In this document: in pieces, positions 23,486 to 33,800 of the stretch
How the letters are laid out: each line of letters starts with the position of its first letter
Position numbering within the stretch: the stretch's first letter is position 1
Origin: Clostridia bacterium
GTDB lineage: Bacteria > Bacillota > Clostridia > Oscillospirales > CAG-272
Assembly (NCBI GenBank): GCA_017536475.1
Contig: JAFXHH010000005.1
Coordinates: forward strand, 1 to 41,846
Direction: 5' to 3'
Length of the DNA stretch: 41,846 nt
Translations under genes and position numbers: made by a program
Notes under the pieces: model-generated
What the model saw: only the letters and a program-made list of their open reading frames with translations
What the model was told of the DNA's origin: nothing
Database searches by the model: none

Positions 23486-24064
23486 ATGTTAGTCTACAAG
23501 GAATACAACCGCGCACGCGCAGTAGAATATGCAAGGCGCTGGGCGCTGTCGCGAAACCCTCTTTTTATCAACTTCGCAGGCCAGGGCGGAGACTGCACAA
23601 GCTTTGTTTCCCAATGCATATACGCGGGCTCCTGCGTTATGAATTTCACACGCGATTTCGGCTGGTATTACGTCAATCCCAACGACCGCGCTCCCGCGTG
23701 GAGCAGCGTGGAATATTTCTACGACTTTATGACCAATACACCCTCATTCGCCTCGCAAAACGGAGGAATCGGTCCCTACGGCATTGAGGTGGACAGCACG
23801 AGAGCAATCGAGGGTGACGTAGTCCAGCTTGCCGACGAAACGGGAGATTTTTACCATACTCTGCTGATAACGGGTTTTTCCGAGGGTCAAACGCTCGTCA
23901 GCGCGCATACCAACGACGCGCTCGACAAGCCGCTGTCCTCTTATAATTACGCAAATCTTCGTTACATTCATATAGAGGGTGTACGTATGGAGATCGGCAA
24001 TGACAACTGCTTTTTCGATCTTATAGAAGGAATTTCCTTGGGTCTCCCTGCGGCGAGGTCTTAA
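23486..24064 (+). CDS. Amidase_6 domain protein (putative cell-wall amidase)
   Basis: The 192-residue protein matches Amidase_6 (PF12671), a cysteine-hydrolase-like domain common in sporulating Bacillota. The N terminus YNRARAVEYARRWALSRNPL leads to the candidate catalytic Cys in GGDCTSFVSQC, and a candidate catalytic His follows in FYHTLLITG, with SAHTND close behind. No signal peptide is present, which would suit action in the mother cell or export by another route. ATG 23486 is chosen because CGGAGG lies 7 nt upstream. A CATATAAT box at 23450-23457 could be a sporulation-type -10, but this is weak. Confidence 0.82.
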   Translation: MLVYKEYNRARAVEYARRWALSRNPLFINFAGQGGDCTSFVSQCIYAGSCVMNFTRDFGWYYVNPNDRAPAWSSVEYFYDFMTNTPSFASQNGGIGPYGIEVDSTRAIEGDVVQLADETGDFYHTLLITGFSEGQTLVSAHTNDALDKPLSSYNYANLRYIHIEGVRMEIGNDNCFFDLIEGISLGLPAARS

Positions 24065-24110
24065 TATTAATAAAACATCAAATTAATCGAATATTTACAT
24101 CCTGACGTTG

Positions 24111-24139
24111 TTGACAAAATAGTAGTAGTGTGATAAAAT
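24111..24139 (+). promoter_or_regulatory. SigA promoter of the AI-2E family gene
   Basis: TTGACA (24111-24116), a 17-nt spacer and TAAAAT (24134-24139) lie 35 nt before the ATG at 24175. Confidence 0.75.
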
Positions 24140-24174
24140 TATGGTATCTACCCGAAAGGACGTTATAGAACGGA

Positions 24175-25527
24175 ATGAACAACGAAAATTTCAAAAAGTG
24201 GCTATCTAACGCATTGTTATGCCTCGGTGTTATCTTGGTTAGCATAACCTACGTGTTTATATTGTACAGAAATAAAAGCATAGCGGACGTAATTTCAAAT
24301 ATTCTTGATATTTTGAACCCGATAATTCTCGGCTGTGCCTTTGCTTATATTATGAAATCGACCTGCAACACGTATGAAAAGCATATTCTCAAGGGCCTGT
24401 TGAAATCTAAGAAACGAGATGAGAAAAAAGCAAGAAAGACCGCAGGAACGCTTTCTCTCGTACTTACTTATATCACCTGGGCATTGATAATAACAGCTAT
24501 CCTTTGGGTCGCTGTTCCTCAGGTAATACAGAGTATAACGAAGTTCGTCAACGAAATAGTGATCAAGATCCCCGAGTATATGACGAAGCTCTATAAATGG
24601 GAACAGGAATTTCTTGCCGACAACGAGATGCTTCGCCCCTACTTTGATCAGGCTATAGCTTGGCTTCAGAATTGGCTTTCTACCGACCTCGTGCCCTACT
24701 TACAATCCTTCGTCAGCACATCCTTGTTGCCTATCATCGTTTCCATCTTCGGTTCGCTGGTCGATATCATAGTAGGCTTGGTCATTTCGGTATTTATTCT
24801 GGCAGGCAGAAAGAAGATAGCTCAAAAATCTCAAATGCTGCTTAACTGTATTTTCAAAAAAGAAAAAACAGTTAAAGTCATCGTGGACGAATTTAAATAT
24901 GCTGATAAAATGTTCAGCGGATTTCTCGAAGGAAGAGTTCTCGACTCCGCTATCGTTGGCTTGATATACTACGTTTTTCTTGAACTGGCTAACGTTCCCT
25001 ATCCCGCGCTGGTTGCGGTTATATGCGGTATAACGAATATAATTCCCTTCTTCGGTCCCTTTATAGGCGGATTCCTCGGAGGATTCATTATTTTGACTGC
25101 CGACCCAATAAAGCTTATACCCTTTATAATCTTCGTATTTGTGGCTCAGTTCTTGGACGGATACATACTCGACCCTCACATCGTCGGCGGATATCTCCAG
25201 CTTTCCTCATTTTCGATCGTTTTCGCGGTGCTGCTGTGCGGCGGCCTTTGGGGCTTTACGGGAATGATCATCGGAGTTCCGTTGTTTGCGGTAATATACG
25301 ATATTTGCAAAAAGGTCTGCTGCCATATTTTGAAGAAGAGAGGCAGATACGGTCTCGTCATAAAGTACAAAAAGGAATTTGGCAAGCCGAAGCAAAGCTC
25401 TGATAAGCAAAAAAATTCCAAGCAAGCAGAAAAAGAACTGTCTGCTACGGGTTCTCTAAGCGACGAGTCCGAAGTTTCTCCCGAAACAGAGGCTGTCGCC
25501 GCTGACACCTCATCGGAGATCAAATAA
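24175..25527 (+). CDS. AI-2E family transporter (PF01594)
   Basis: The 450-residue integral membrane protein has about eight helices in the usual order: two near the N terminus (about 12-32 and 42-62), one near 98-122, a long amphipathic extracellular stretch (about 125-180), two near 185-215, and a final group (about 265-375) with the family signature region containing ALVAVICGITNIIPFFGPF and GFTGMIIGVPLFAV. Family members range from autoinducer-2 exporters to Na+/H+ antiporters, so the substrate is open. The last about 60 residues are a charged Ser/Glu/Lys-rich cytoplasmic tail. It is a single gene with a clear promoter and a bidirectional terminator. Confidence 0.9.
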   Translation: MNNENFKKWLSNALLCLGVILVSITYVFILYRNKSIADVISNILDILNPIILGCAFAYIMKSTCNTYEKHILKGLLKSKKRDEKKARKTAGTLSLVLTYITWALIITAILWVAVPQVIQSITKFVNEIVIKIPEYMTKLYKWEQEFLADNEMLRPYFDQAIAWLQNWLSTDLVPYLQSFVSTSLLPIIVSIFGSLVDIIVGLVISVFILAGRKKIAQKSQMLLNCIFKKEKTVKVIVDEFKYADKMFSGFLEGRVLDSAIVGLIYYVFLELANVPYPALVAVICGITNIIPFFGPFIGGFLGGFIILTADPIKLIPFIIFVFVAQFLDGYILDPHIVGGYLQLSSFSIVFAVLLCGGLWGFTGMIIGVPLFAVIYDICKKVCCHILKKRGRYGLVIKYKKEFGKPKQSSDKQKNSKQAEKELSATGSLSDESEVSPETEAVAADTSSEIK

Positions 25528-25538
25528 TTATACCCTTC

Positions 25539-25573
25539 AAAAAAAGCGTCTGTGTTCACACAGACGCTTTTTT
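25539..25573. terminator. Bidirectional terminator
   Basis: Stem AAAAAAAGCGTCTGTG pairs with CACAGACGCTTTTTTT across a tiny loop. It serves the AI-2E gene (stop 25527) and the convergent winged-helix gene (stop 25572). Confidence 0.85.
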
Positions 25574-25862
25574 ATAAATTTGGAGTAAGCATATATCCGT
25601 CGGCGCGGCGCTCTATAATGATGTTTCTGCCACCTATCTTCTTCGCCTTTTTATTTACGTTAAACACCTGAACGGCAATGTTTCCTATCCCGATATTTTT
25701 CTTCGGAGATATGGCGGTTAGCAGCTCTTGCGAGGAGATCCCCTCTTTGTGATCTGCGATAAATTTAAGAACCGCAAATTCACGTTTAGTCAGCTTTAGC
25801 GGATATCCGAGATAGATGACCGTTTCGGCTTCTTTGTCAATCAACAACAGTTCGTTTTGCAT
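25572..25862 (-). CDS. Stand-alone winged-helix DNA-binding protein (OmpR/PhoB C-terminal type)
   Basis: The 96-residue protein is only a Trans_reg_C-like domain: a short beta sheet (LLLIDKEAETVIYLGYPLKLT), the helices KREFAVLKFIADHKEGISSQELL and IAVQVFNVNKKAKKIGGR, and the wing IIIERRADGYML. A receiver domain is missing, and nothing upstream suggests that it was lost recently. It could be a small transcription regulator; the target and signal are unknown. SD AGGAG is about 7 nt before the ATG. Its upstream region runs straight into the 88-bp repeat by tRNA-Lys. Confidence 0.82.
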   Translation of the reverse strand: MQNELLLIDKEAETVIYLGYPLKLTKREFAVLKFIADHKEGISSQELLTAISPKKNIGIGNIAVQVFNVNKKAKKIGGRNIIIERRADGYMLTPNL

Positions 25863-25877
25863 ATATTCTCCTGAAAT

Positions 25878-25965
25878 TGCGGATTTGAGGGAGTTCGAGT
25901 CGTTTCGATCCTCTAAAAATCAAAACACCCGACTTATCGGGTGTTTTGATTTTTGGTGACCCGCC
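25878..25965. repeat. 88-bp direct repeat, copy 1 (with tRNA-Lys 3' end remnant)
   Basis: Positions 25878-25965 and 26041-26128 are identical over 88 bp. The repeat contains a 40-nt perfect hairpin (25915-25954) and ends with the last 12 nt of the tRNA-Lys gene (CCA end and acceptor bases), so copy 1 looks like a truncated duplicate of the tRNA 3' end and its downstream DNA. The 75 nt between copies (25966-26040) holds TGTATGCGG and CCGCATACA as inverted parts and no gene. Confidence 0.85.
25915..25954. terminator. 18-bp stem hairpin, copy 1
   Basis: A perfect 18-bp stem (AAAAATCAAAACACCCGA with its complement, loop CTTA) with T-runs in both directions. It is a strong bidirectional terminator inside repeat copy 1. 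Confidence 0.8.
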
Positions 25966-26040
25966 ACAGCCTCTGAACTTTTGTATGCGGTCACCACACC
26001 CTATATACTCAAGCCCTTTGCCCGCATACAGATCAAATCC

Positions 26041-26128
26041 TGCGGATTTGAGGGAGTTCGAGTCGTTTCGATCCTCTAAAAATCAAAACACCCGACTTAT
26101 CGGGTGTTTTGATTTTTGGTGACCCGCC
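26041..26128. repeat. 88-bp direct repeat, copy 2
   Basis: Second identical copy, overlapping the genuine tRNA-Lys gene by 12 nt at its 3' end. Confidence 0.85.
26078..26117 (-). terminator. tRNA-Lys terminator (18-bp stem, copy 2)
   Basis: The same 18-bp hairpin as in copy 1 directly follows the CCA end of tRNA-Lys on the reverse strand and should end that transcript. Confidence 0.85.
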
Positions 26129-26192
26129 GGAGACTCGAACTCCGGACCCCTTGATTAAAAGTCAAGTGCTCTACCATCTGAGCTAGCGGGTC
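26117..26192 (-). tRNA. tRNA-Lys (anticodon UUU)
   Basis: The reverse strand folds as a 76-nt cloverleaf with acceptor GACCCGC/GCGGGTC, discriminator A and encoded CCA. The anticodon stem CTTGA/TCAAG holds the loop CTTTTAA, giving UUU. It has its own consensus promoter and a terminator hairpin touching the 3' end. Confidence 0.96.
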
Positions 26193-26212
26193 AAATTTTC
26201 GCTTACCATAAC

Positions 26213-26241
26213 ATTATACCACGGCAGGCATCTTTTGTCAA
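26213..26241 (-). promoter_or_regulatory. SigA promoter of tRNA-Lys(UUU)
   Basis: On the reverse strand TTGACA (26236-26241), a 17-nt spacer ending in TGG, and TATAAT (26213-26218) match the full consensus with an extended -10. Confidence 0.88.
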
Positions 26242-26280
26242 TAACTTTTTTTCTCGAATACATAAAAAATAGGCAAAATT

Positions 26281-26318
26281 AAAAGGGCTCGATTTGTAAG
26301 ATGTGCACAAACCGAGCC
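26281..26318 (-). terminator. Terminator after the flavodoxin gene
   Basis: On the reverse strand GGCTCGGTTTGT pairs with ACAAATCGAGCC, followed by CTTTTAATTTT, 9 nt past the stop at 26327. Confidence 0.75.
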
Positions 26319-26326
26319 ACAAAAAA

Positions 26327-26842
26327 TTACTGAACGCACCTTATTTTGTCGGCAAACTGAGAAATGTTTTCGTCCATAATAGTTGGCAGGGACATATCTT
26401 TTCTCTGCTCTCCGTTCTCACCGCCGCCCAGTATCTCTGCCCTGACTGCCTTGACAACGAGCTTGTCAAGTCCCTTAAAGCGTGACGGCTCAAGCGATCC
26501 GCCAAGGCAAGAAATAGCAACCGCACGCTCGTACAGAACGTCAGGAATCGTCTTTTCGGCATATTCATCGAAGCAATCAACAAAACCGCAGCAGATATAA
26601 TACGCAACGCGGCTTTTTCTCAGGTCCTCCAAATGCGTTTTCATATAGTTGCGCGCTTTTTTCATCGCCTTCCCCATTCGTATCGGGAAACCGATCACGA
26701 TAGTATCGTATTTGCTCAAATCCGGATCTCTTTCGGAGAGGTCAAAAAGCTCCACATCGTGTATTTTCAATTCTTTTTTTAAAAGCTCGGCGCACTCACG
26801 GGTAGTGCCGCCCACGCTCGCATATATCACGGCAATTTTCAT
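26327..26842 (-). CDS. Flavodoxin-domain protein
   Basis: The 171-residue FMN-binding protein is of the Flavodoxin_5/HemG-like kind. The phosphate loop is IYASVGGTTRECAELL near residues 5-20 (Gly-Gly-Thr-Thr where longer Ser/Thr-Gly-Asn-Thr loops are usual), followed by DTIVIGFPIRMGKAMKKA and YYICCGFVD. Such proteins act as electron carriers or as protoporphyrinogen oxidase-like enzymes; nothing nearby tells which. ATG 26842 is chosen for AAAGGA 7 nt upstream, dropping a 30-residue extension. It is divergent from ligA and ends in a terminator by tRNA-Lys. Confidence 0.83.
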   Translation of the reverse strand: MKIAVIYASVGGTTRECAELLKKELKIHDVELFDLSERDPDLSKYDTIVIGFPIRMGKAMKKARNYMKTHLEDLRKSRVAYYICCGFVDCFDEYAEKTIPDVLYERAVAISCLGGSLEPSRFKGLDKLVVKAVRAEILGGGENGEQRKDMSLPTIMDENISQFADKIRCVQ

Positions 26843-26963
26843 AAAAATCCTTTCAAAAAGCGACCGATCCGTCGAGCTCGGTCCACTGTTTTTCCACATA
26901 TCAATTATATAAGATATTTGCCGCCAAGTCAAGATAAAAATTTCGTTTTGCGCCTATTTTTTG

Positions 26964-26992
26964 TTGAAATTCGGGCAAAAGTATGGTATACT
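26964..26992 (+). promoter_or_regulatory. Extended -10 promoter of ligA
   Basis: TTGAAA (26964-26969), a 17-nt spacer ending in TGG, and TATACT (26987-26992) lie 67 nt before the ligA ATG. Confidence 0.75.
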
Positions 26993-26996
26993 ATAA

Positions 26997-29048
<2,052 letters not shown>

Positions 29049-29050
29049 GC

Positions 29051-29614
29051 TCAGCGCAGTCCCGTATATTCAACGATTCCGTTATAGATTCCACGTGCAA
29101 AAAGCTGTGGGTTGTCTCTCATCAATGCCGCATCGCGCGGGTTTGTGATAAATCCGATCTCAACGAGCACGGCAGGCATATTGGTTTTTTTCAGAACGTA
29201 AAGCCCCGGGCGCACCTTCATTCCGCGATTGGTAAGTCCCGTCGCTTCGGAAAGATTGTCGACTATATCCTCACCAAGCGCAAACGCGCGCGTGCCTCTC
29301 GCGTAGGCAAAAGCCTCCACACCCGAGGCGCTCCTCGCCTCCGAGGCGTTGGTGTGAATACTGATAAAATAATCCGCCCCCCAAGAATTTGCGTCGTCAA
29401 CGCGTGCTCTTAAGCTACCCGCATTAGTCGTGCCAAGCTTTGTGGTGGGGGTTGGTCGTGATAATCTCACCTCATAGTTTCCGCTTTGACGTAAAAGAGT
29501 CGCCAGCTCCTGACCGACAACGTATGTAATATCCTGCTCTCTGAGTCCGTTTCCCTCCGCGCCCGTGTTAGGGCTCGTGGGATTGTGCCCCTGATCAATA
29601 TAAATCTTCGGCAT
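29051..29614 (-). CDS. N-acetylmuramoyl-L-alanine amidase (Amidase_3)
   Basis: The 187-residue zinc amidase would cut the bond between MurNAc and L-Ala in peptidoglycan. The zinc ligands are visible as His in IDQGHNP (about residue 9), Glu in GAEGNGLREQ (about residue 20) and His in ISIHTNA, and the catalytic Glu in LVEIGFITNPRD. There is no signal peptide and no extra wall-binding domain, so it may act in spore cortex work or after lysis. ATG 29614 is chosen because the longer frame would translate the leader repeat, which ends in GGAGG 6 nt upstream. It overlaps no gene and converges on ligA with a 2-nt gap. Confidence 0.9.
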   Translation of the reverse strand: MPKIYIDQGHNPTSPNTGAEGNGLREQDITYVVGQELATLLRQSGNYEVRLSRPTPTTKLGTTNAGSLRARVDDANSWGADYFISIHTNASEARSASGVEAFAYARGTRAFALGEDIVDNLSEATGLTNRGMKVRPGLYVLKKTNMPAVLVEIGFITNPRDAALMRDNPQLFARGIYNGIVEYTGLR

Positions 29615-29620
29615 AAAAAC

Positions 29621-29730
29621 CTCCATTTCGCCGCCTACGGCGGCATAAATAATAATCGTTGAATTTTGTTTTAGCAAAATTCGCGCGTGAAAAATATTTC
29701 TTCACTGTAAGTTGGCAGTAAATTTCACGC
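29621..29730 (-). repeat. Structured leader repeat, copy B
   Basis: This 110-nt block is homologous to 20607-20719 along its full length. On the reverse strand it keeps GCGTGAAA with TTTCACGC, GAATTTTG with CAAAATTC, and GCCGCC with GGCGGC, and ends in ATGGAGG, the SD of the amidase gene. Loop sequences differ while stems persist. Confidence 0.75.
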
Positions 29731-29812
29731 AACCCTCCCGTGCATTATTCTAATACAATTATATGTTCGGAGTAAAAAAATGACATTCTAAACCTTTTGA
29801 AAGGCATTAAAA

Positions 29813-30715
29813 ATGAACGAAAACCTGACCGAGCTCGACTTCGGCGTCGAGATCTCCCCCGAAAAGAATAAGGTCGTGGGCGGCACGCTCTACCTCGTGG
29901 CAACCCCCGTCGGCAACCTCGCCGACCTCTCGGCAAGAGCCGTCAAGGTGCTCTCCGAGGTCGATTTCATCGCCGCCGAGGACACGCGAAACTCGATGCG
30001 TCTGCTCTCCTACCTCGGAATCCAGAAGCCGATGGTCTCCTATTTCGAGCACAACAAGCGCACCCACGGTGAGCTGATCTGCTCGCGTCTAAAAAGCGGC
30101 GAATCCTGTGCGCTGATAACCGATGCGGGCACTCCCGCCATCTCCGATCCGGGCGAGGATATCGTCGCGCTCTGCGCCGAGCAAAGCATCCCCGTGACAA
30201 GTATTCCGGGCGCATGCGCCGCGATCCTTGCGCTCACGCTCTCGGCTCTGCCGACGGGCAGATTCTGCTTCGAGGGCTTCCTCTCGGCAGACAAAAAGGA
30301 GCGCAGATCCCGTCTTGAAAGGCTCAAGGGCGACGACCGAACGCTGATCTTCCACGAAGCGCCGCACAAATTGAAGACAACTCTTGCCGATATGTGCGAG
30401 ATCTTCGGCAGTGACCGCAGAATTTCGCTTTGCCGCGAGCTGACCAAGCTCAACGAGGACATTCACCGTACAACTCTCGGCGGCGCAGTCGCGCATTATG
30501 AGGAAAATTCACCGCGCGGCGAATACGTGCTCGTAGTTGAGGGCGCGGACGGTTCAGAAAATGACGAAAAAAACGACCTCTGCTCGCTTTCGGTTGAAGA
30601 ACACGTAAATTACTACGTGAGCACGGGAATGAGCCAAAAGGACGCCATAAAAGCCACCGCGCGTGATCGCGGAGTGCCAAAAAACGACGTTTATATGGTT
30701 TTTGCGAAAAAATAG
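29813..30715 (+). CDS. rsmI: 16S rRNA (cytidine-1402-2'-O)-methyltransferase
   Basis: The 300-residue SAM-dependent methylase modifies C1402 near the P site of 16S rRNA. It has the tetrapyrrole-methylase fold with LVATPVGNLADLSARA (about residues 28-43), AAEDTRNSMRLL, the conserved ITDAGTPAISDPGE, IPGACAAILAL and GFLSADKKERRSRL; the C-terminal part contains SQKDAIKATARDRGVPKNDVY. Length is typical. The start has AAAGG about 8 nt upstream. In many Clostridia rsmI follows a tmRNA-type or yabA locus; here it stands between an amidase and a giant secreted protein gene. Confidence 0.96.
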   Translation: MNENLTELDFGVEISPEKNKVVGGTLYLVATPVGNLADLSARAVKVLSEVDFIAAEDTRNSMRLLSYLGIQKPMVSYFEHNKRTHGELICSRLKSGESCALITDAGTPAISDPGEDIVALCAEQSIPVTSIPGACAAILALTLSALPTGRFCFEGFLSADKKERRSRLERLKGDDRTLIFHEAPHKLKTTLADMCEIFGSDRRISLCRELTKLNEDIHRTTLGGAVAHYEENSPRGEYVLVVEGADGSENDEKNDLCSLSVEEHVNYYVSTGMSQKDAIKATARDRGVPKNDVYMVFAKK

Positions 30716-30730
30716 GTGTTTAAAATACAT

Positions 30731-30768
30731 AAAACAAGGTCTGACACAAAGTCAGACCTTGTTTTTTT
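30731..30768 (+). terminator. Terminator after rsmI
   Basis: Perfect 15-bp stem AAAACAAGGTCTGAC with GTCAGACCTTGTTTT, loop ACAAA, and a further T-run. Confidence 0.9.
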
Positions 30769-30801
30769 ATACATTAAATATAAATTAGCGGCAAAGGAAG
30801 G

Positions 30802-30829
30802 GCGGCTACCCTCAAAAGAGGGTAGCCGC
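30802..30829 (-). terminator. Probable terminator of the giant gene
   Basis: Perfect 12-bp stem GCGGCTACCCTC with GAGGGTAGCCGC (loop of four), 33 nt past the stop codon at 30862. The reverse-strand tail CCTTCCTTTGC is a poor U-tract, so the rsmI hairpin just beyond may act as backup. Confidence 0.55.
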
Positions 30830-30861
30830 TAAAGCTATTTAACGATTTTGGATCGTTGGGG

Positions 30862-33800
30862 TTATTGTGATTCGGGAACGTTAACTATTACAGAGAAGAA
30901 TTCTGCAACGTATCCTGCTTCAGTAGTTGCTCTGAGAGAGAGCGTTACCTTTTGACCTGCCCAAGCGGAAAGATCTACGCTGAGGGAACCACCGAAGCCT
31001 TGCGTTACCGATGTAATCGTTGTCGATGAATATGAACCAAACTGTGAGTCAAGGTCGGAACGCTTCAAATTCCACGTACATTCAGTTCCTGTCTGTTTAT
31101 CGTCTTTTGTAAACGCATAGGAAGGTGCTGACTCAACAACGGTCTCATTGCCCTCTGCATCAATTATTGTACAGTGAACACCTGTTGCTGCGGTATTATC
31201 GATTCCTGCCCAACCGGTATAATGTACCTTAGTTCCGTAAATTTCCGCACTACCCCTGAGGTTTTGAGTATTTACGTTTGTTGCGTCATCAACGAGCAGA
31301 TAGTCGACATTGTTTTTATAACGGCCGTGGATAACCGTAATGTCACCCAAATTGCTGAAATCGTCACACAAGCCGATATATCCGTATTCGATAGTATCGC
31401 CAACTGCAAGGCGGGAACCAAAGTCAAGTCTTACAAACTTTACGTAATACTCGCCATCAGTATCGGATACAGCTTGGAGAACCGACAAATCAAATACCAA
31501 TACGTGCCATTCGCCGTCATTGCGTATAGTGACGCCGTAACAAACATCTCCGTTTCCAGTTGCACCAGTATTTGTCGTGCTTGCAAAGATACCGGAAGAT
31601 ATAGTATTTGCCGAGGTTGCTTTATACTTCACTACAAGATATCTACCTGTATTGGTGCCCGAAGCAATGGAAGTGGTGAAATAAGCTTCTGTAACAGTAG
31701 TGCCCGCAGCATTTTTATAGCTTGCACTGGTTCTCTCAAACAAAACGGTTCCGTCGTCAGTCACGGTTATTCCGTAGTTACCGTTCGCGCCATTTTGCAT
31801 CTTATTAGCAAGTTCTGCACCCGTATAGGACACGTTAAACTTATCATATTCCTCATACTCAACCTCGTCGAGAACATCGGTGAACCATACGTAATCAAAG
31901 ATGATTGATTTATTCACGTCGGACGAACCCTCAATTACGTCAAATCTGAGCAGATTAAGTTCGACTCCCGGAGTATAACTGCCAACCGATGTAAGATCAA
32001 CTACAACTACGTGCCATGCTCCGTCTTTCTTGAGCGTAACAAAGTTTTCTTTGTGTGTCTTGTCGGTAGTCGTTGCATAGATGCAAAGAGTGGAAGCTTC
32101 TGTATTCTTGTATCTGATAACAGCGTACTGAGGTGTGCCCGTCATAAGATCACTAAAGATAATTGTTCCATTTCCATCGGATACTGCCGAATTTGTTACC
32201 TTAAGGTATCCGCTACTGGTGTCAGCGGAGTAGTAGTCAGTACGAACTACACCCGCCATCTCCGTGCTATCAAAATAGTTCGGCGAAGCGGTATAAGGAA
32301 CAGTTACGTTGATGTCATAGATCATTGTAAGATACTCGATCTCTCCGTCAGTAACATTCGCCATAGCGATGCAGAGTTTAACAGTTTTGCAGTTATACTC
32401 ACTGAGATCAATGGTAGGAACTCTGAATCTCCAAACGCTTGAGCCTGTTCCACACGCACTTTCAACACCGGAAATTACTCCAGACTCAGTTGTTGTCCAA
32501 ACTCCGCCGTCAATGGTGATCCACTCGGTAGAATCATTGCCGTTAATGACCTTATAAACGAGCGTATTGGTTGTGAACGTAGTTCCAAGCCAACCGTTAC
32601 ACTCAAAGTTCTCGGAGGTAATGTCAAACACTATGCTCTTATTGATGTTAACAGAAGAAATAGGATCTCCCTTGGCTGTTCCTGCATCGTAGGAAACAGC
32701 AAATTTCTGACCCATTTCAACCTCTCCGAAAATGGTGGTAGAGGCATCAACGTCGCCAAGATCATCGCAAACTCCGATGTATTCGTAGTCAACGGTATCA
32801 CCTACAGAAAGCCTAGAGCCAAGGTCAACTCTTACGAAGTTGACAGTATAGCCATCAGCCCCCTCGGTAACTAATTTTGCCTGACTAAGATCAACAGCCA
32901 TTATATGCCACTCACCGTCGTTAACAACAGGAGCACTTACCAACTGGTCGTCGTTGATTGCCGAATAAGTATCGGTTCCTGCATAGAAATTGGAATTCGC
33001 CACCACGGACGAAGAGTTAATTCTGTACTTAATGATAAGGTACTTGCCGGTTACGATCGGTTCTGCACCTTCAGCGTTGATGCGAATGGTAAAGTTAGCA
33101 GCACCATTGCCGGTCTTCTTGAAGGTCGCGGTTCCGTTTCCGTTATCAACTACAGTGTAGTTAGCATCGTCGCCGTAATTATCAGTTGCCTGATCTACGA
33201 TGTCAGATCCGGTAAAGATCACGTCGAGCTTCTTATTTGAAGGAACGTCAACAAATACAGAGTAAATGGTAACTGCAAATCCGTCTTCAGTAAGCACTCT
33301 TACGGAAACGTTAACCGTCTGACCATGGTAAGCGCTGAGGTCTGCATTCACGTTGACTCCGTAACAGAGCGTTCCTGTCGCATATCCCAATTTCACTTCA
33401 GCGTAGTTTCCTATTACTACGCCGTTTTCCTCGAAGTTTGTCAAGTCAGTACGCTCTGAAGGTGTACCGAACAAAGTCCAATGCTCCTTGCCTGCCTCGT
33501 CGGTAACGCATACGCTAACGTCGGTAACATTCTGTCCGTCAACTGCGAACCATCCGGACATCGCCCACTCAGAACCGGTCAAAGCGTTCAGCTGCGAAGC
33601 ACCAGACATATAACTACAAGCGTTCTTTGTAGCATCAGCACCATCCATCTTTACTGAGTCAATAGATGCTGTCCACTTCTGCCAGCCGATGTCGGCGTAT
33701 GCATCTTCATCGAGCACAACGTCGCTCAATTCGTCGCAGAATCCGATATATTCAAATTCAACCTTAGACGTATCCGCAAAGCACAGTCTCAAAGCATCAA

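Noticed and set aside
25966..26040. Degenerate second tRNA between the 88-bp repeats
   Set aside because: Only the CCA/acceptor remnant is present; no anticodon or T-arm can be drawn.
25878..26128. CRISPR-like array
   Set aside because: There are only two repeat units, 88 nt long with one 75-nt spacer and a terminator hairpin inside; no cas genes in the window.
26117..26192. Active integrative element at tRNA-Lys
   Set aside because: No integrase, relaxase or phage gene is found nearby; only the duplicated 3' end remains.
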